Source: CAWKGV01 sp963849305
GTDB taxonomy: Bacteria; Pseudomonadota; Alphaproteobacteria; Acetobacterales; Acetobacteraceae
NCBI GenBank assembly: GCA_963849305.1
Contig: CAWKGV010000001.1
Span: 248,001 to 312,000 of the forward strand
Reading direction: 5' to 3'
Length of the DNA: 64,000 nucleotides
Shown here in pieces: positions 54,033 through 62,879 of this stretch. Position numbers and translations under genes: made by a program. Under the pieces are notes generated by a model, which made no database searches, had not been told where the DNA came from, and saw nothing but the letters and a program-made list of their open reading frames with translations. Each line of letters begins with the position of its first letter. The stretch's first letter is position 1.

Positions 54033-54521
54033 TCAGGTCGGCCGCGTGAGCGCGGCTTCCAGGGGCTCTCGCTCGGCGGAGAGCAGGTCATCTAGAGAGA
54101 ACGGACACTCCGCCGGGAGGGGCCGGGGCTTCCGGCCGCTAAGTTCAACTTGCGAGACTTGAGCGACGGCTTTCCGCCAGAGCCCCTCCAAATCGATCTT
54201 CTGGCGCATGGAAGGCGAGAACCGCTGTTGCGCGTCTTGCAGGAAGCCGGTCAGCTCGATCCTCCAGTGATTCCGGGCGGGTTCATCGGGCCAGGCATAC
54301 ACCTTCAGCAAATGAACCATCCCCTGCCGCAGCAGGCTGCATACCGAATTCAGCTCGGAGGAGCCCACCTCCTCGATCTCCTCGATGACGTGCTCCCAAT
54401 CCACGCCGTCCACCCGCTCGCCGCGAGCGAGCCGTCGCAGGAGTTCGGCCTGGCGCTGCGACCAGGCGAGAATGTCCTGCCAATAGAGATCGTCCTGGGT
54501 GATGCTCTCGATTGTACTCAT
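54033..54521 (-). CDS. DUF29-family protein
   Basis: A 162-residue all-helical protein of DUF29: DLYWQDILAWSQRQAELLRR, VDWEHVIEEIEEVGSSELNS and WRIELTGFLQDAQQRFSPSM are the family blocks. Function unknown; copies are often numerous in alphaproteobacterial and cyanobacterial genomes. It lies 10 bp downstream of the response regulator and converges on xthA with a 3-bp gap. Confidence 0.88.
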   Translation of the reverse strand: MSTIESITQDDLYWQDILAWSQRQAELLRRLARGERVDGVDWEHVIEEIEEVGSSELNSVCSLLRQGMVHLLKVYAWPDEPARNHWRIELTGFLQDAQQRFSPSMRQKIDLEGLWRKAVAQVSQVELSGRKPRPLPAECPFSLDDLLSAEREPLEAALTRPT

Positions 54522-54531
54522 CCGGCCGCGC

Positions 54532-55251
54532 TCAGGCGGGCACGGCGGGAACGCCCTCGGGGTCGAGCCGGTAGCCGCCGCCCTCGGTCACCAGCAAGCG
54601 GGCGTTGGCCGGGTCGGGTTCGATCTTCTGGCGGAGCCGGTAGATGTGGGTCTCCAGCGTGTGCGTGGTCACCGCGGCATTGTAGCCCCAGACCTCGTTC
54701 AGCAGCACCTGGCGCGCCACCGCGCGGTCGCCGGCGCGATAGAGGAATTTGAGGATCGCCGCCTCCTTTTCGGTCAGCCGGATGCGGCGGTTCTTGGCCG
54801 GGTCTTGTAGCAGCTTCGCCGAGGGGCGGAAGGTATAGGGTCCTATGGTGAAGACCGCGTCCTCGCTGTTCTCGAAGATGCGGAGCTGGGCGCGCAGGCG
54901 GGCCAGCAGCTCGTTCAATCGGAACGGCTTGGCGATATAGTCGTTGGCCCCCGAGTCGAGCCCGCGAACCACATCGGATTCCGCGTCCGAGCCGGTCAGC
55001 ATGATGACCGGCATCTTATGGCCCTGGCGGCGCAACTTGATGCAGAAATCTCGTCCGTCGCCGTCGGGCAGTCGCACGTCCAGGATGACCGCGTCGAACC
55101 GGGCGTCCTTGGCCGCGATCTTCTCCTCTGCCTCCTCCAGATTCGCGGCTTCCACCGCGGAGAACTCGCCATCCACGCCCAGCTGCTCGGCAAGCGTGAG
55201 GCGCAGGTCGGTGTCGTCGTCCACAATCAGTACCGGTCGCTCGCTCGACAT
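54532..55251 (-). CDS. OmpR/PhoB-family response regulator
   Basis: A 239-residue two-component regulator. Receiver (residues 5-120): VLIVDDDTDLRLTLAEQL, phosphoacceptor Asp in VILDVRLPDGDG, MLTGSD (Thr) and AKPFRLNELLAR (Lys). Winged helix (about 150-230): LTEKEAAILKFLYRAGDRAV, VTTHTLETHIYRLRQKIE and TEGGGYRL. No histidine kinase gene is nearby, so it is an orphan. It precedes the DUF29 gene on the same strand. Confidence 0.93.
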   Translation of the reverse strand: MSSERPVLIVDDDTDLRLTLAEQLGVDGEFSAVEAANLEEAEEKIAAKDARFDAVILDVRLPDGDGRDFCIKLRRQGHKMPVIMLTGSDAESDVVRGLDSGANDYIAKPFRLNELLARLRAQLRIFENSEDAVFTIGPYTFRPSAKLLQDPAKNRRIRLTEKEAAILKFLYRAGDRAVARQVLLNEVWGYNAAVTTHTLETHIYRLRQKIEPDPANARLLVTEGGGYRLDPEGVPAVPA

Positions 55252-55578
55252 CTAGGTCATTCCTTACTGGGGAAAGCGCGCGGGGCGCCAAAGGAACGTC
55301 GCACCCGCCCTTGCCGGTACGCACAATCGGCAATAACGCTCCGAGGTGAAAGTGGTTTCGATCACGTCTGCCCGCACCCCAAATCGCGCGCGCCAACTGC
55401 CTGATGGCTGCTCACATCGCCGTGAGCCGATCCGCTGCCGCTGTGACCTCCGCCATATAGTTAATGAGGCGCTGGTTCGCATCTCCGTCCATCTCCGCAC
55501 GGTTAAATGTGCCAAACGAGATTCGGTGCAAATCTTGACCAAAGTAAGCCATATTGTTCCGATTCGCGTGGTTCGCCG
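55252..55578. other. Intergenic region before ribA
   Basis: 327 bp between divergent genes. The 55500-55560 stretch is richer in A/T. The minus strand holds a 46-codon frame (55412-55552) listed separately. No riboswitch: I looked for FMN-element blocks and saw none. Confidence 0.4.
55412..55552 (-). CDS. Possible 46-residue small protein
   Basis: A frame from ATG 55552 to TGA 55412. It starts MAYFGQDLHRISFGTFNRAE and ends AADRLTAM, with a balanced composition unlike the shadow frames in this GC-rich DNA. The ribosome site is weak (cggaac). I do not recognise it; it may be a small hypothetical gene or chance. Confidence 0.35.
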   Translation of the reverse strand: MAYFGQDLHRISFGTFNRAEMDGDANQRLINYMAEVTAAADRLTAM

Positions 55579-56736
55579 ATGAACCGTTTTTTATACGGCG
55601 GGCTGGCCGGCGCAACCACCGGCCCACGAGCTACCCCGGCGGCGGACGTGGCCCGTTTGCGCGCCGTGCATCGGGCAGCGGCGGAGCTTCGCCGGAGCGC
55701 GCCGGTGCTCCTGGCCGGCCACGAGCCGCTTGCAGTACTCGCCGCGGAAACCGCGAGCCGGCGCGGCCTCGACGAGCTTGCCGCGCTGGGCGGAGACCCG
55801 CCGGTGCTGCTGCTGGCGCCGACCCGCGCCGCGGCGGTGCTGCATCGGCCAGTGGACCAGCAAGCCGGCGCCGCCCTGGCACTCCGGCTGAGCGCATCTT
55901 TATTGACGCCCGCCGCCTTGCGAAGCCTGGCCGATCCGACCCTTGACCAAACCAGGCCGGAGCCGCCGGAGCAAGCGGTGGCTCCCGCGTCCGCGTCGGC
56001 GGGGCTGGCGCTGGTCAAGCTGGCACGCCTGTTGCCAGCGGCACTCGCAGCCCCGATCGATCCGCGGGCGGCGGACACCGCTGCCCGGCTCGGCCTGTTG
56101 AGCGTGCCCGCCGCCGATGCGCTCGACTATCCAGGCGCCGGGGCGGTCGGTCTGGACCGCGTGGCCGACGCACGCGTCCCGCTGGAGGATTCGGCGGAAA
56201 CCAGGATCATCGCGTTCCGCACCGCCGATGGCGGCGTTGAGCACTTGGCGATCGTGGTCGGCGATCCGCATGCCATCGAGGCGCCGCTGGTCCGGCTGCA
56301 CTCGGAATGCTTCACCGGCGACATCCTTGGCAGTCTGCGCTGCGACTGTGGCTTGCAGTTGCGCGGCGCTATTCGCCGCATGGGCCAGGAGCGCGCGGGC
56401 GTACTGCTCTATCTGGCCCAGGAGGGCCGCGGCATCGGGCTCGTGAACAAGCTGCGGGCCTACACGCTCCAGGACCGGGGGCTCGACACGCTGGACGCCA
56501 ACCGCGCACTCGGCTGGGGAGCGGACGAGCGCGACTTCCTGATCGCCGCCACCATGCTGGAGGCGCTTGGCATCCGGCGCATTCGCCTGCTGACCAACAA
56601 TCCCGACAAGCTGGCCGCCCTCGCCGCCTGCGGCATCGACGTTGCCGGGCGGGTGCCGCACGCGTTCAAGCCGAACGGGGTCAACGACCGCTATCTCGCC
56701 ACCAAGGCCCGCCGCTTCGGCCATCTGCTCGATTGA
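55579..56736 (+). CDS. ribA: GTP cyclohydrolase II
   Basis: A 385-residue enzyme, first step of riboflavin synthesis (GTP to 2,5-diamino-6-ribosylamino-pyrimidinone phosphate). The catalytic domain is residues about 190-385: RLHSECFTGDILGSLRCDCG with the three zinc cysteines, LLYLAQEGRGIGLVNKLRAY and LLTNNPDKL. The first ~180 residues are not the DHBP synthase domain of bifunctional RibBA; they are an Ala/Leu-rich domain found as an N-terminal extension in some alphaproteobacterial RibA proteins. The stop overlaps the start of the next gene (TTGA). Confidence 0.92.
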   Translation: MNRFLYGGLAGATTGPRATPAADVARLRAVHRAAAELRRSAPVLLAGHEPLAVLAAETASRRGLDELAALGGDPPVLLLAPTRAAAVLHRPVDQQAGAALALRLSASLLTPAALRSLADPTLDQTRPEPPEQAVAPASASAGLALVKLARLLPAALAAPIDPRAADTAARLGLLSVPAADALDYPGAGAVGLDRVADARVPLEDSAETRIIAFRTADGGVEHLAIVVGDPHAIEAPLVRLHSECFTGDILGSLRCDCGLQLRGAIRRMGQERAGVLLYLAQEGRGIGLVNKLRAYTLQDRGLDTLDANRALGWGADERDFLIAATMLEALGIRRIRLLTNNPDKLAALAACGIDVAGRVPHAFKPNGVNDRYLATKARRFGHLLD

Positions 56737-57233
56737 CCGTACGCGCGCTGGTTCATGGCGATGGCTGGCTGTGGCTGGGCGGAGACCGGGTCCGCGTCGC
56801 GCTCGGCCGCGCCGGGGTTCGGGCCGACAAGCGCGAGGGCGACGGCGCCACGCCGGCAGCGCTCCTGCCGCTGCGAGGCGTGCTGTACCGCGCCGATCGG
56901 GTGCCGCCGCCCCGCTGTACCGTGGCCCTGGAGCCGATCGCGCCGAATGACGGCTGGTGCGACGATCCGACCAGCCCTGAGTACAATCATATGCTGCGCC
57001 TGCCGCACGAAGCACGCCATGAGGCGTTGTGGCGCGAGGACGCGCTGTATGACTTAATCGGCGTGCTCGGCTGGAATGATGCCCCGGTCGCGCGCGGGCG
57101 CGGCTCGGCGATCTTCCTGCACCTGGCCCGCCCGGACTACGCGCCGACTGAGGGCTGCATCGCGCTTGCGCTGGCGGACCTCGCGCGCGTACTTGCCGCC
57201 GGGCTTACCGAGCTTGAGGTCCGCCCCGCGTAG
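56733..57233 (+). CDS. L,D-transpeptidase-like (YkuD) protein
   Basis: A 166-residue protein with the catalytic HxxxxxxxxTxGC-type motif of YkuD domains (FLHLARPDYAPTEGCIAL). It has no signal peptide or lysin domain, which is unusual for enzymes that crosslink murein. The start is a TTG sharing bases with the ribA stop, so translation is coupled; this ribA neighbour is often annotated as a hypothetical L,D-transpeptidase family protein. A cytosolic role is possible. Confidence 0.8.
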   Translation: MTVRALVHGDGWLWLGGDRVRVALGRAGVRADKREGDGATPAALLPLRGVLYRADRVPPPRCTVALEPIAPNDGWCDDPTSPEYNHMLRLPHEARHEALWREDALYDLIGVLGWNDAPVARGRGSAIFLHLARPDYAPTEGCIALALADLARVLAAGLTELEVRPA

Positions 57234-57262
57234 CCGCCTGACGAGGGACACTTCGTTCAGCC

Positions 57263-59047
57263 ATGCTTGAAACCTTGGTCGCCCTCCTGGCCGCGACGGC
57301 GATCGCGGTGCCGATCTCCCGCCGGCTGGGGTTCGGCAGCATTCTTGGTTACCTGGTGGCAGGCGGGGTAATCGGCCCGTCCGGGCTGCGGCTGGTGACC
57401 GGGGTGGACCAGATCGCCAGCATCGCCGAACTCGGCGTGGTCATGCTGCTGTTCCTGATCGGCCTGGAGCTGCGACCCCACCGGCTATGGATTCTGCGCA
57501 AGGCGGTGTTCGGCCTGGGCCTCGGCCAGATGGTCCCGAGCGCGATGCTGTTGGCCGGATTGGCTCATCTCGCCGGCGTGCCCTGGAGCGGCGCGGCCGT
57601 GCTGGGCGCCGGGCTGGCTTTGTCGTCCACGGCGATCGTCCTGCCCATGCTGGGCGAGCGCAACCTACTTTCCTCCACCGCCGGGCGGGACGGCTTCGCG
57701 GTGCTGCTGTTCCAGGACATGGCGTTCATCCCGCTGGTCGCCCTAGTGCCGCTACTCTCGGGTGCGCCGGTGCCGACGCATGTGCCGTGGCACGAGGTCG
57801 CGCGCGGACTGGCGGTGATCGCGGTGATTCTGGTGGGCGGCAGCTTCTTGGTGCGGCCGATCTTCCGCGCTGTGGGCGGAGCGAAGACGCCCGAGGTGTT
57901 CACCGCCACCGCGCTACTGCTGGTGGTCGGCACGGCGGCGCTGGCCGATTGGGCCGGGCTCTCGATGTCGCTCGGCGCCTTCCTGGCCGGGGTGATGCTG
58001 TCGGATTCCGAGTACCGCCACGAGTTGCAGGCGGACATCGAGCCGTTCGAGGGTCTGCTGCTCGGCTTCTTCTTCATCTCCGTCGGCATGTCGGCCAATC
58101 TCGGCCTGGCCGCCCGCCATCCCGCCGCTGTTGCAGTTTCCGTCACAGTGCTGGTCGCGGCCAAGATCGCGGTGGCGTTCGTGGTCGGGATGATCAAGCG
58201 GCGCTCGGTCAAAAGCGCGCTCCGGTTTGCCCTGGCGTTGCCGGAGGGCAGCGAGTTCAGCTTCGTGCTGTTCGGCGCGGCCGTGGCGAGCGGGGCATTA
58301 GCGCAGGACTGGGCCGATCTGGCGACCTTGGTGATTGCCGTGTCGATGGTGGTGGCACCGGTGTTGTTCGCCGTCTCCGAGCGCCTCATCATCCCGCGCC
58401 TGGAGATCCGCAAGGAGCCGGTTTACGAGGCGATCGACGCCCCCCCTGCCCCGGTCTTGATTTGCGGCTTCGGCCGGGTCGGCCAGATCGTCGGGCGGGT
58501 GCTGCACATGCAGCGGATTCCCTTTACCGCGCTCGATCGCGACCCTGGCCAGGTTGAGGTGGTGCGGCGATTCGGTGAGAAGGTTTATTTTGGCAATCCC
58601 ACGCGCGAGGAGGTGATGCGCGCGGCGGGCGCCGAGACCGCGCGCGTACTCGTCGTGGCGTTGGATGGCATGGACGAGAGTTTGCTGGTGGTCGAAATGG
58701 CCAAGCGCCACTTCCCGCATTTATCCATCCTCGCGCGCGCGCATAACCGGCGCCACGCGCATCGGCTGATGGATGTCGGGATCACGGGGATCGTGCGCGA
58801 GACGTTCTTCTCCAGCCTGCGGCTCAGCGAGATGGTGCTGGAGCGACTGGAGGTGCCGGCGGAATCCGCGCATCGCGCGATCGAGCTGTTTCGCGAGCAC
58901 GATGAGCGCACGCTCGAAGAGACGCACGCCGTGGCGCATGACGAGCAGCAGCTGATCCAGAGCACGCATCAGGCGGCGCAGGAGCTGATGGAGCTATTCG
59001 AAACGGACACCGAGCGCCGCGCCGAGAGGGCGGCAGCGGTGACGTGA
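57263..59047 (+). CDS. Kef-type monovalent cation:proton antiporter (CPA2) with TrkA-N domain
   Basis: A 594-residue protein: residues 1-380 are 12 or so transmembrane helices of the Na/H-exchanger fold (LGYLVAGGVIGPSGLRLV, LALSSTAIVLPML, AGVMLSDSEYRHEL), 390-520 a TrkA-N Rossmann domain (VLICGFGRVGQIVGRVLHMQ, then the adjoining acidic strand), and the tail is an acidic helix. The architecture is that of KefB/KefC/YbaL. It exports K+ or Na+ in exchange for H+, probably gated by nucleotide or thiol. Confidence 0.92.
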   Translation: MLETLVALLAATAIAVPISRRLGFGSILGYLVAGGVIGPSGLRLVTGVDQIASIAELGVVMLLFLIGLELRPHRLWILRKAVFGLGLGQMVPSAMLLAGLAHLAGVPWSGAAVLGAGLALSSTAIVLPMLGERNLLSSTAGRDGFAVLLFQDMAFIPLVALVPLLSGAPVPTHVPWHEVARGLAVIAVILVGGSFLVRPIFRAVGGAKTPEVFTATALLLVVGTAALADWAGLSMSLGAFLAGVMLSDSEYRHELQADIEPFEGLLLGFFFISVGMSANLGLAARHPAAVAVSVTVLVAAKIAVAFVVGMIKRRSVKSALRFALALPEGSEFSFVLFGAAVASGALAQDWADLATLVIAVSMVVAPVLFAVSERLIIPRLEIRKEPVYEAIDAPPAPVLICGFGRVGQIVGRVLHMQRIPFTALDRDPGQVEVVRRFGEKVYFGNPTREEVMRAAGAETARVLVVALDGMDESLLVVEMAKRHFPHLSILARAHNRRHAHRLMDVGITGIVRETFFSSLRLSEMVLERLEVPAESAHRAIELFREHDERTLEETHAVAHDEQQLIQSTHQAAQELMELFETDTERRAERAAAVT

Positions 59048-59138
59048 GGCCAACAGCGTCCCCTTGCGGGAGGGGCTAGGGAGGGGTCGAGAGACAGAAT
59101 GACCGATCAGTCCGAACGAACCCTGGTATAATCGGCTC

Positions 59139-59891
59139 ATGGCCCGGCTCAGCGTCAATCTGAACAAGATCGCCCTGCTGCGGAACTCGCGCCGCACCGG
59201 TGTGCCCGACCTCCTCCCGTTCGCGCGCATCGCGCTCGAAGCGGGCGCGCGAGGGATCACCGTCCACCCCCGCCCGGACGAGCGGCACATCCGCCGCACC
59301 GACGTCCCCGCCCTCGCCGCGTTGCTGCGGCCCGACCGCCCGCGCATCGAGCTGAACATCGAGGGCTATCCCGATGCCCGCCTGCTGGAGATCGCGCGCG
59401 AGGTCCGCCCGGAGCAATGCACGCTGGTGCCCGACGCGCCGGACGCCTTCACCTCCGAGCAAGGCTGGCAACTCGACGCCGCGCAGATGGCGCTCGCCCG
59501 ACCGGCCATGGCCGCGCTGAAGGCCCTGGGCGCGCGCGTGATCCTGTTCATCGACCCGGACCCGTCGGTGCTCGATCGCGTGGCGCAATCGGGCGCGGAC
59601 GGGGTCGAGATCTACACTGGGGGCTACGCCGCCGCGTTCCGGTCCGGCGCCCACGCCATGCTGCTGGACGCCGCCGCCGAAACCGGGCGGGCCGCCGATG
59701 GCGCCGGGCTGACGGTGAACGCCGGCCACGACCTCAACCTGCGCAACATCCCGCCTTTGATCGAGCGGCTTCCTTTCCTCGCCGAAGCCTCGATCGGCCA
59801 CGAACTGACTGCCGACGCCTTGGCAATGGGCTTCGCCGCCGCCGTCCGCGCCTATGCGGCAGCGCTCGCCGCGACCGCGTCCGCTGCCTGA
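59139..59891 (+). CDS. pdxJ: Pyridoxine 5'-phosphate synthase
   Basis: A 250-residue TIM-barrel enzyme joining 3-amino-2-oxopropyl phosphate and deoxyxylulose 5-phosphate to pyridoxine phosphate. Family blocks: LSVNLNKIALLRNSR, GITVHPRPDERHIRRTD (catalytic His), IELNIEGYPD, CTLVPDAPDAFTSEQGW, VNAGHDLNLRNI and EASIGHELTADALAMG. Gene length is normal. Its end overlaps by 40 bases the end of the broken GT87-type gene on the other strand. Confidence 0.96.
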   Translation: MARLSVNLNKIALLRNSRRTGVPDLLPFARIALEAGARGITVHPRPDERHIRRTDVPALAALLRPDRPRIELNIEGYPDARLLEIAREVRPEQCTLVPDAPDAFTSEQGWQLDAAQMALARPAMAALKALGARVILFIDPDPSVLDRVAQSGADGVEIYTGGYAAAFRSGAHAMLLDAAAETGRAADGAGLTVNAGHDLNLRNIPPLIERLPFLAEASIGHELTADALAMGFAAAVRAYAAALAATASAA

Positions 59892-61064
59892 GTCGCCGCT
59901 TCGCCGAGGCCCTCCTGCGCGCCGCCGCGCAGACAGCGCCGCACCAGCACCGCGAACAAAGCGGCCAACGATACGGCACTTAGCGGGATCGGAACGAACC
60001 ATTCCACCATCGCGCCGTACGGGATCAGCAGCCCCAGGCAAAGCGCGATCGCCTCATCCGAGCGCAACGCCGCGTCGGCCCCGACCGCCTCGCGCAGCAC
60101 CAGAAGGATCGCGAAGGTCAACGCCGGCATGTCATAGGCGAACGCATAGGGAGTGGCGAGGAAGCCGCCGACCAGCAGCACCGCGACTGAACGCCAACCC
60201 GGCGCCCGGCGGACACACACCCAGACCAACGAAGCGACCACGATCAAGCCGGCGCCCTGCGCGGCCTGAGCAAACGCCGGCCCAACGCCCGTGAGCTGCA
60301 AGCCGGCGGCAATGGTTCGCAACGAAGCGTGCGTGTGGCTCGGATCGACGACATGGCTGTGCCATTGAGCAATCAAGCGCCGTCACCCACGCCGGCCACA
60401 CCGACCAGCCCAGCGCGAAGCCGGCCGCTACGGCGCACCACGCTGCCGTCACGGCGGCAACGGCGAAGCAGCGCCACATCCCCCCGGCCGCGAGCGCCAC
60501 CGGCACCAGCAGGCCCAGCTGCGGCTTGAACGACAACAGGCCGAACAGAACGCCCGCCAGCACTGGGCGGGTCCGCATCAGCCGAACGCCTCCGATCATC
60601 AACGCGGCCGAAAAAAAGCCGTTCTGCCCGATCATGATCGCGACCACGGTGGACGGCGCGAGGCCGAGCAAAATTAGCTCCGCTCCGCGCCAACGATTGG
60701 CGCAGGAAGCCAGCAGATACGCCCCCAGGCCGAGGCCGGTCCAGAGACACCACGACCCCGCCATCGGCGGCGGGCCGAAGGGGAGCAGCGCCAGCAGAAA
60801 GGTGGGCGGATAGGCAAAAGGAAGAACAGCGGTCAGTCCGGGGTCGAGCTGGAGTTGGAACGTGCGCAGGAGGGCATGATCGTAGATCTGGACCGGAGCG
60901 TGGGTCAGGGCGAACCGCGCGAAGCTCCACATCGCGAAAAAGTCGTAAGCCCCCGGCCGCGCGATCTCGGCCGCCACGGCCATCCCCGCCAGGATCGCCA
61001 TGCACGCGATCGCGCCCGCGCAGAGGCGGTAGGTTTTCGTCTCGCCGAACCGCCACTGCGGCAT
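59852..61064 (-). pseudogene. GT87/DUF2029 membrane protein, single-base frameshift
   Basis: AGGGGCGCAG precedes ATG 61064. The first frame codes for a polytopic protein (YDFFAMWSFARFALTHAPVQ, PFAYPPTFLLALLPFGPPP, SFKPQLGLLVPVALAAGG) and derails after AWVTAL at about 60376. The other frame continues it (IAQWHSHVVDPSHTHASLRT, AYAFAYDMPALTFAILLV in part, to 59852). One extra T on the coding strand (near 60375) accounts for the break. The family is DUF2029, polyprenyl-phosphate-mannose-using mannosyltransferase-like. Either a recent pseudogene or a base-call error; the sense on both sides is well preserved. Confidence 0.75.
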
Positions 61065-61167
61065 CGCTCGCTGCGCCCCTGGCCAGGACACAGAATGGCT
61101 CGTGCGTGATTGAAAACTGGTTACTCCGTGACCGCTCCGGCCAAATCCCGCTCAAGCCAAATCCCGC

Positions 61168-62214
61168 TCAGGCCAAATCGGCCGGCGGCAGCCACAGCAC
61201 CTGGCCGATCCGATCCGCCCCCGAGGCGATCATCGCGAGCCGGTCGAAGCCGAGCGCGATGCCCGCCGCCGGCGGCATCCCGTGCGCGAGTGCGGCGAGA
61301 AAATCCTCGTCCAGCGGCCAATCAGGTCCGGTGAGCGCATGGCGGCGCCCCCGGTCGGCCTCGAAGCGGGCAAGCTGCTCCACGGGGTCGGTCAGTTCCA
61401 CGAAAGCGTTCGCCAGTTCGATGCCGCAGACGAACAGCTCGAACCGCTCGGCCACGCGTGGGTCCGCCGGATCGCGGCGCGCGAGCGCGGCCTGGGCAGC
61501 CGGCCAATGGGTGAGGAAAGTGGGCCGGTCACGGCCGATCTCGGGCTCGACCCGCGCGAGCAGCAGCCGGAAGAACAGGTCTTCCCAGCTCTCGCCGGCC
61601 CTCAGCGCGACGCCCGCCGCGGCGGCGAGAGCCGGCCCATCCTCGGCGGTGGCGAGGATGTCCGCCCCCACGTAACGGGCGAATGCCTCGACCACCGTGA
61701 GGCGCTCGAACCGCGCCAGATCGGTGCGCACCCCGCGACAGGCAACGATCGGTGGCAGCACGGCACGCAGCAGCGCCTCGGTCTCGTCCATTAGCCCGGC
61801 CAGGTCCGCGCTGGGGCGGTACCATTCCAGCATGGTGAACTCGGGCGCGTGCAGGTCACTGCCCTCACCGTTCCGCCAAACCCGCGCGAGTTGGAAAATA
61901 GGTCCCGCGCCGCCAACCAGCAGGCGCTTCATCGCGAATTCCGGGCTGGTGTGCAGCCATAACGGTTCCAGCGTCCCGTCCGAATGCTCCCGCGTGGTGC
62001 CGAAGGCGCGCAGATGCACCTCCTCACCGGGCGCGGGCACCGCGTACGGCGTCTCGACCTCCGCATAGCCACGCGCGACGAAGAAGGCGCGCGTGGCCGC
62101 GGTGAGCATGGCCCGGCGCCGCAGGAACGGCAGGCGTGCGGCCAAACCCTCCGGATGCCAGACAGGACCAGGATCGTGCCGGCGAGATTGGTTCACCACG
62201 CTACGAACAAGCAT
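61168..62214 (-). CDS. epmA: Elongation factor P--(R)-beta-lysine ligase EpmA
   Basis: A class II lysyl-tRNA-synthetase-like protein of 348 residues without an anticodon-binding domain. Motif 2 is FQLARVWRNGEGSDLHAPEF with TMLEWYRPSADL, and motif 3 is GIALGFDRLAMIASGADRIG. It attaches (R)-beta-lysine to EF-P. No EF-P or EpmB gene is nearby. The start at ATG 62214 is a reasonable guess; it overlaps the end of the cation transporter gene by 14 bases. Confidence 0.9.
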   Translation of the reverse strand: MLVRSVVNQSRRHDPGPVWHPEGLAARLPFLRRRAMLTAATRAFFVARGYAEVETPYAVPAPGEEVHLRAFGTTREHSDGTLEPLWLHTSPEFAMKRLLVGGAGPIFQLARVWRNGEGSDLHAPEFTMLEWYRPSADLAGLMDETEALLRAVLPPIVACRGVRTDLARFERLTVVEAFARYVGADILATAEDGPALAAAAGVALRAGESWEDLFFRLLLARVEPEIGRDRPTFLTHWPAAQAALARRDPADPRVAERFELFVCGIELANAFVELTDPVEQLARFEADRGRRHALTGPDWPLDEDFLAALAHGMPPAAGIALGFDRLAMIASGADRIGQVLWLPPADLA

Positions 62215-62806
62215 CCCCAGCGCAATCGCCGGACCACGCTTCCCGTCCTTCCTTGAGCACGAACCAGACAATGCCGAGCGAGGTCACGGAATCCACCCAC
62301 CAGGCCCGGAGCAGCAGATCGGCAACCAACCCGACAACCACGACCAGCGACAGCCAACCGCAGGTAATGCTCTCGATCGCATCGGCGCCCATCGCGCGGC
62401 TCCCGAGTGCCCCGGCGACGGCCAGCTTGCGGCGAGCGAGGACATACATGATCGGTATGGCGAGCGCGGCGACAGCAAGGCCAGCCACGGAAAATGTCTC
62501 CCCATGACGTGCCCACAAGCTCCAGGCCGCACCCACCACGATATAGCCCGCGAGAGCGAACAACAGGCCGCCGCCGATCCGGCTGGCGGTGCGCTCGGCG
62601 TGCTCCAAGATTTCGCGGCCGTGACGGAGTTCGGCGTCCAGCCGCCAAATGAGGACACCCGCCGAGGCCAGCTCGATCAGGCTGTCGAGACCGAACGCGG
62701 TCAGCGTCAAACTTCCAGCCACAATGCCGGATCCGATGGCCACAGTCGCCTCAACCACCATCCAGCAAACACTCGCCCACTCCAACCGGAACGCTTGCAC
62801 GATCAA
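62201..62806 (-). CDS. Small cation-efflux (CDF-like) transporter
   Basis: About 200 residues with five to six membrane helices: EWASVCWMVVEATVAIGSG, TAFGLDSLIELASAGVLIWR (with the Asp-x-x-x-Glu of CDF site A), GLLFALAGYIVVGAAWSLWA, LGSRAMGADAIESITCGWLS (second site) and WWVDSVTSLGIVWFVLKEG. The cytosolic C-terminal domain is missing, as in a group of short CDF-like proteins. The start is uncertain: TTG 62806 and GTG 62800 are candidates, and the frame stays open upstream into the next gene. Substrate may be Zn, Co or Cd. Confidence 0.7.
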   Translation of the reverse strand: MIVQAFRLEWASVCWMVVEATVAIGSGIVAGSLTLTAFGLDSLIELASAGVLIWRLDAELRHGREILEHAERTASRIGGGLLFALAGYIVVGAAWSLWARHGETFSVAGLAVAALAIPIMYVLARRKLAVAGALGSRAMGADAIESITCGWLSLVVVVGLVADLLLRAWWVDSVTSLGIVWFVLKEGREAWSGDCAGDACS

Positions 62807-62879
62807 CCGGCGGCGGTCGACGTGCGGTTCGCCAGGGCTTTTGGCAACCGATGGAACGCGCGTGAGGGCCTCTGCTTGT

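Noticed and set aside
55252..55578. FMN riboswitch before ribA
   Set aside because: None of the conserved RFN blocks could be found in this gap by eye.
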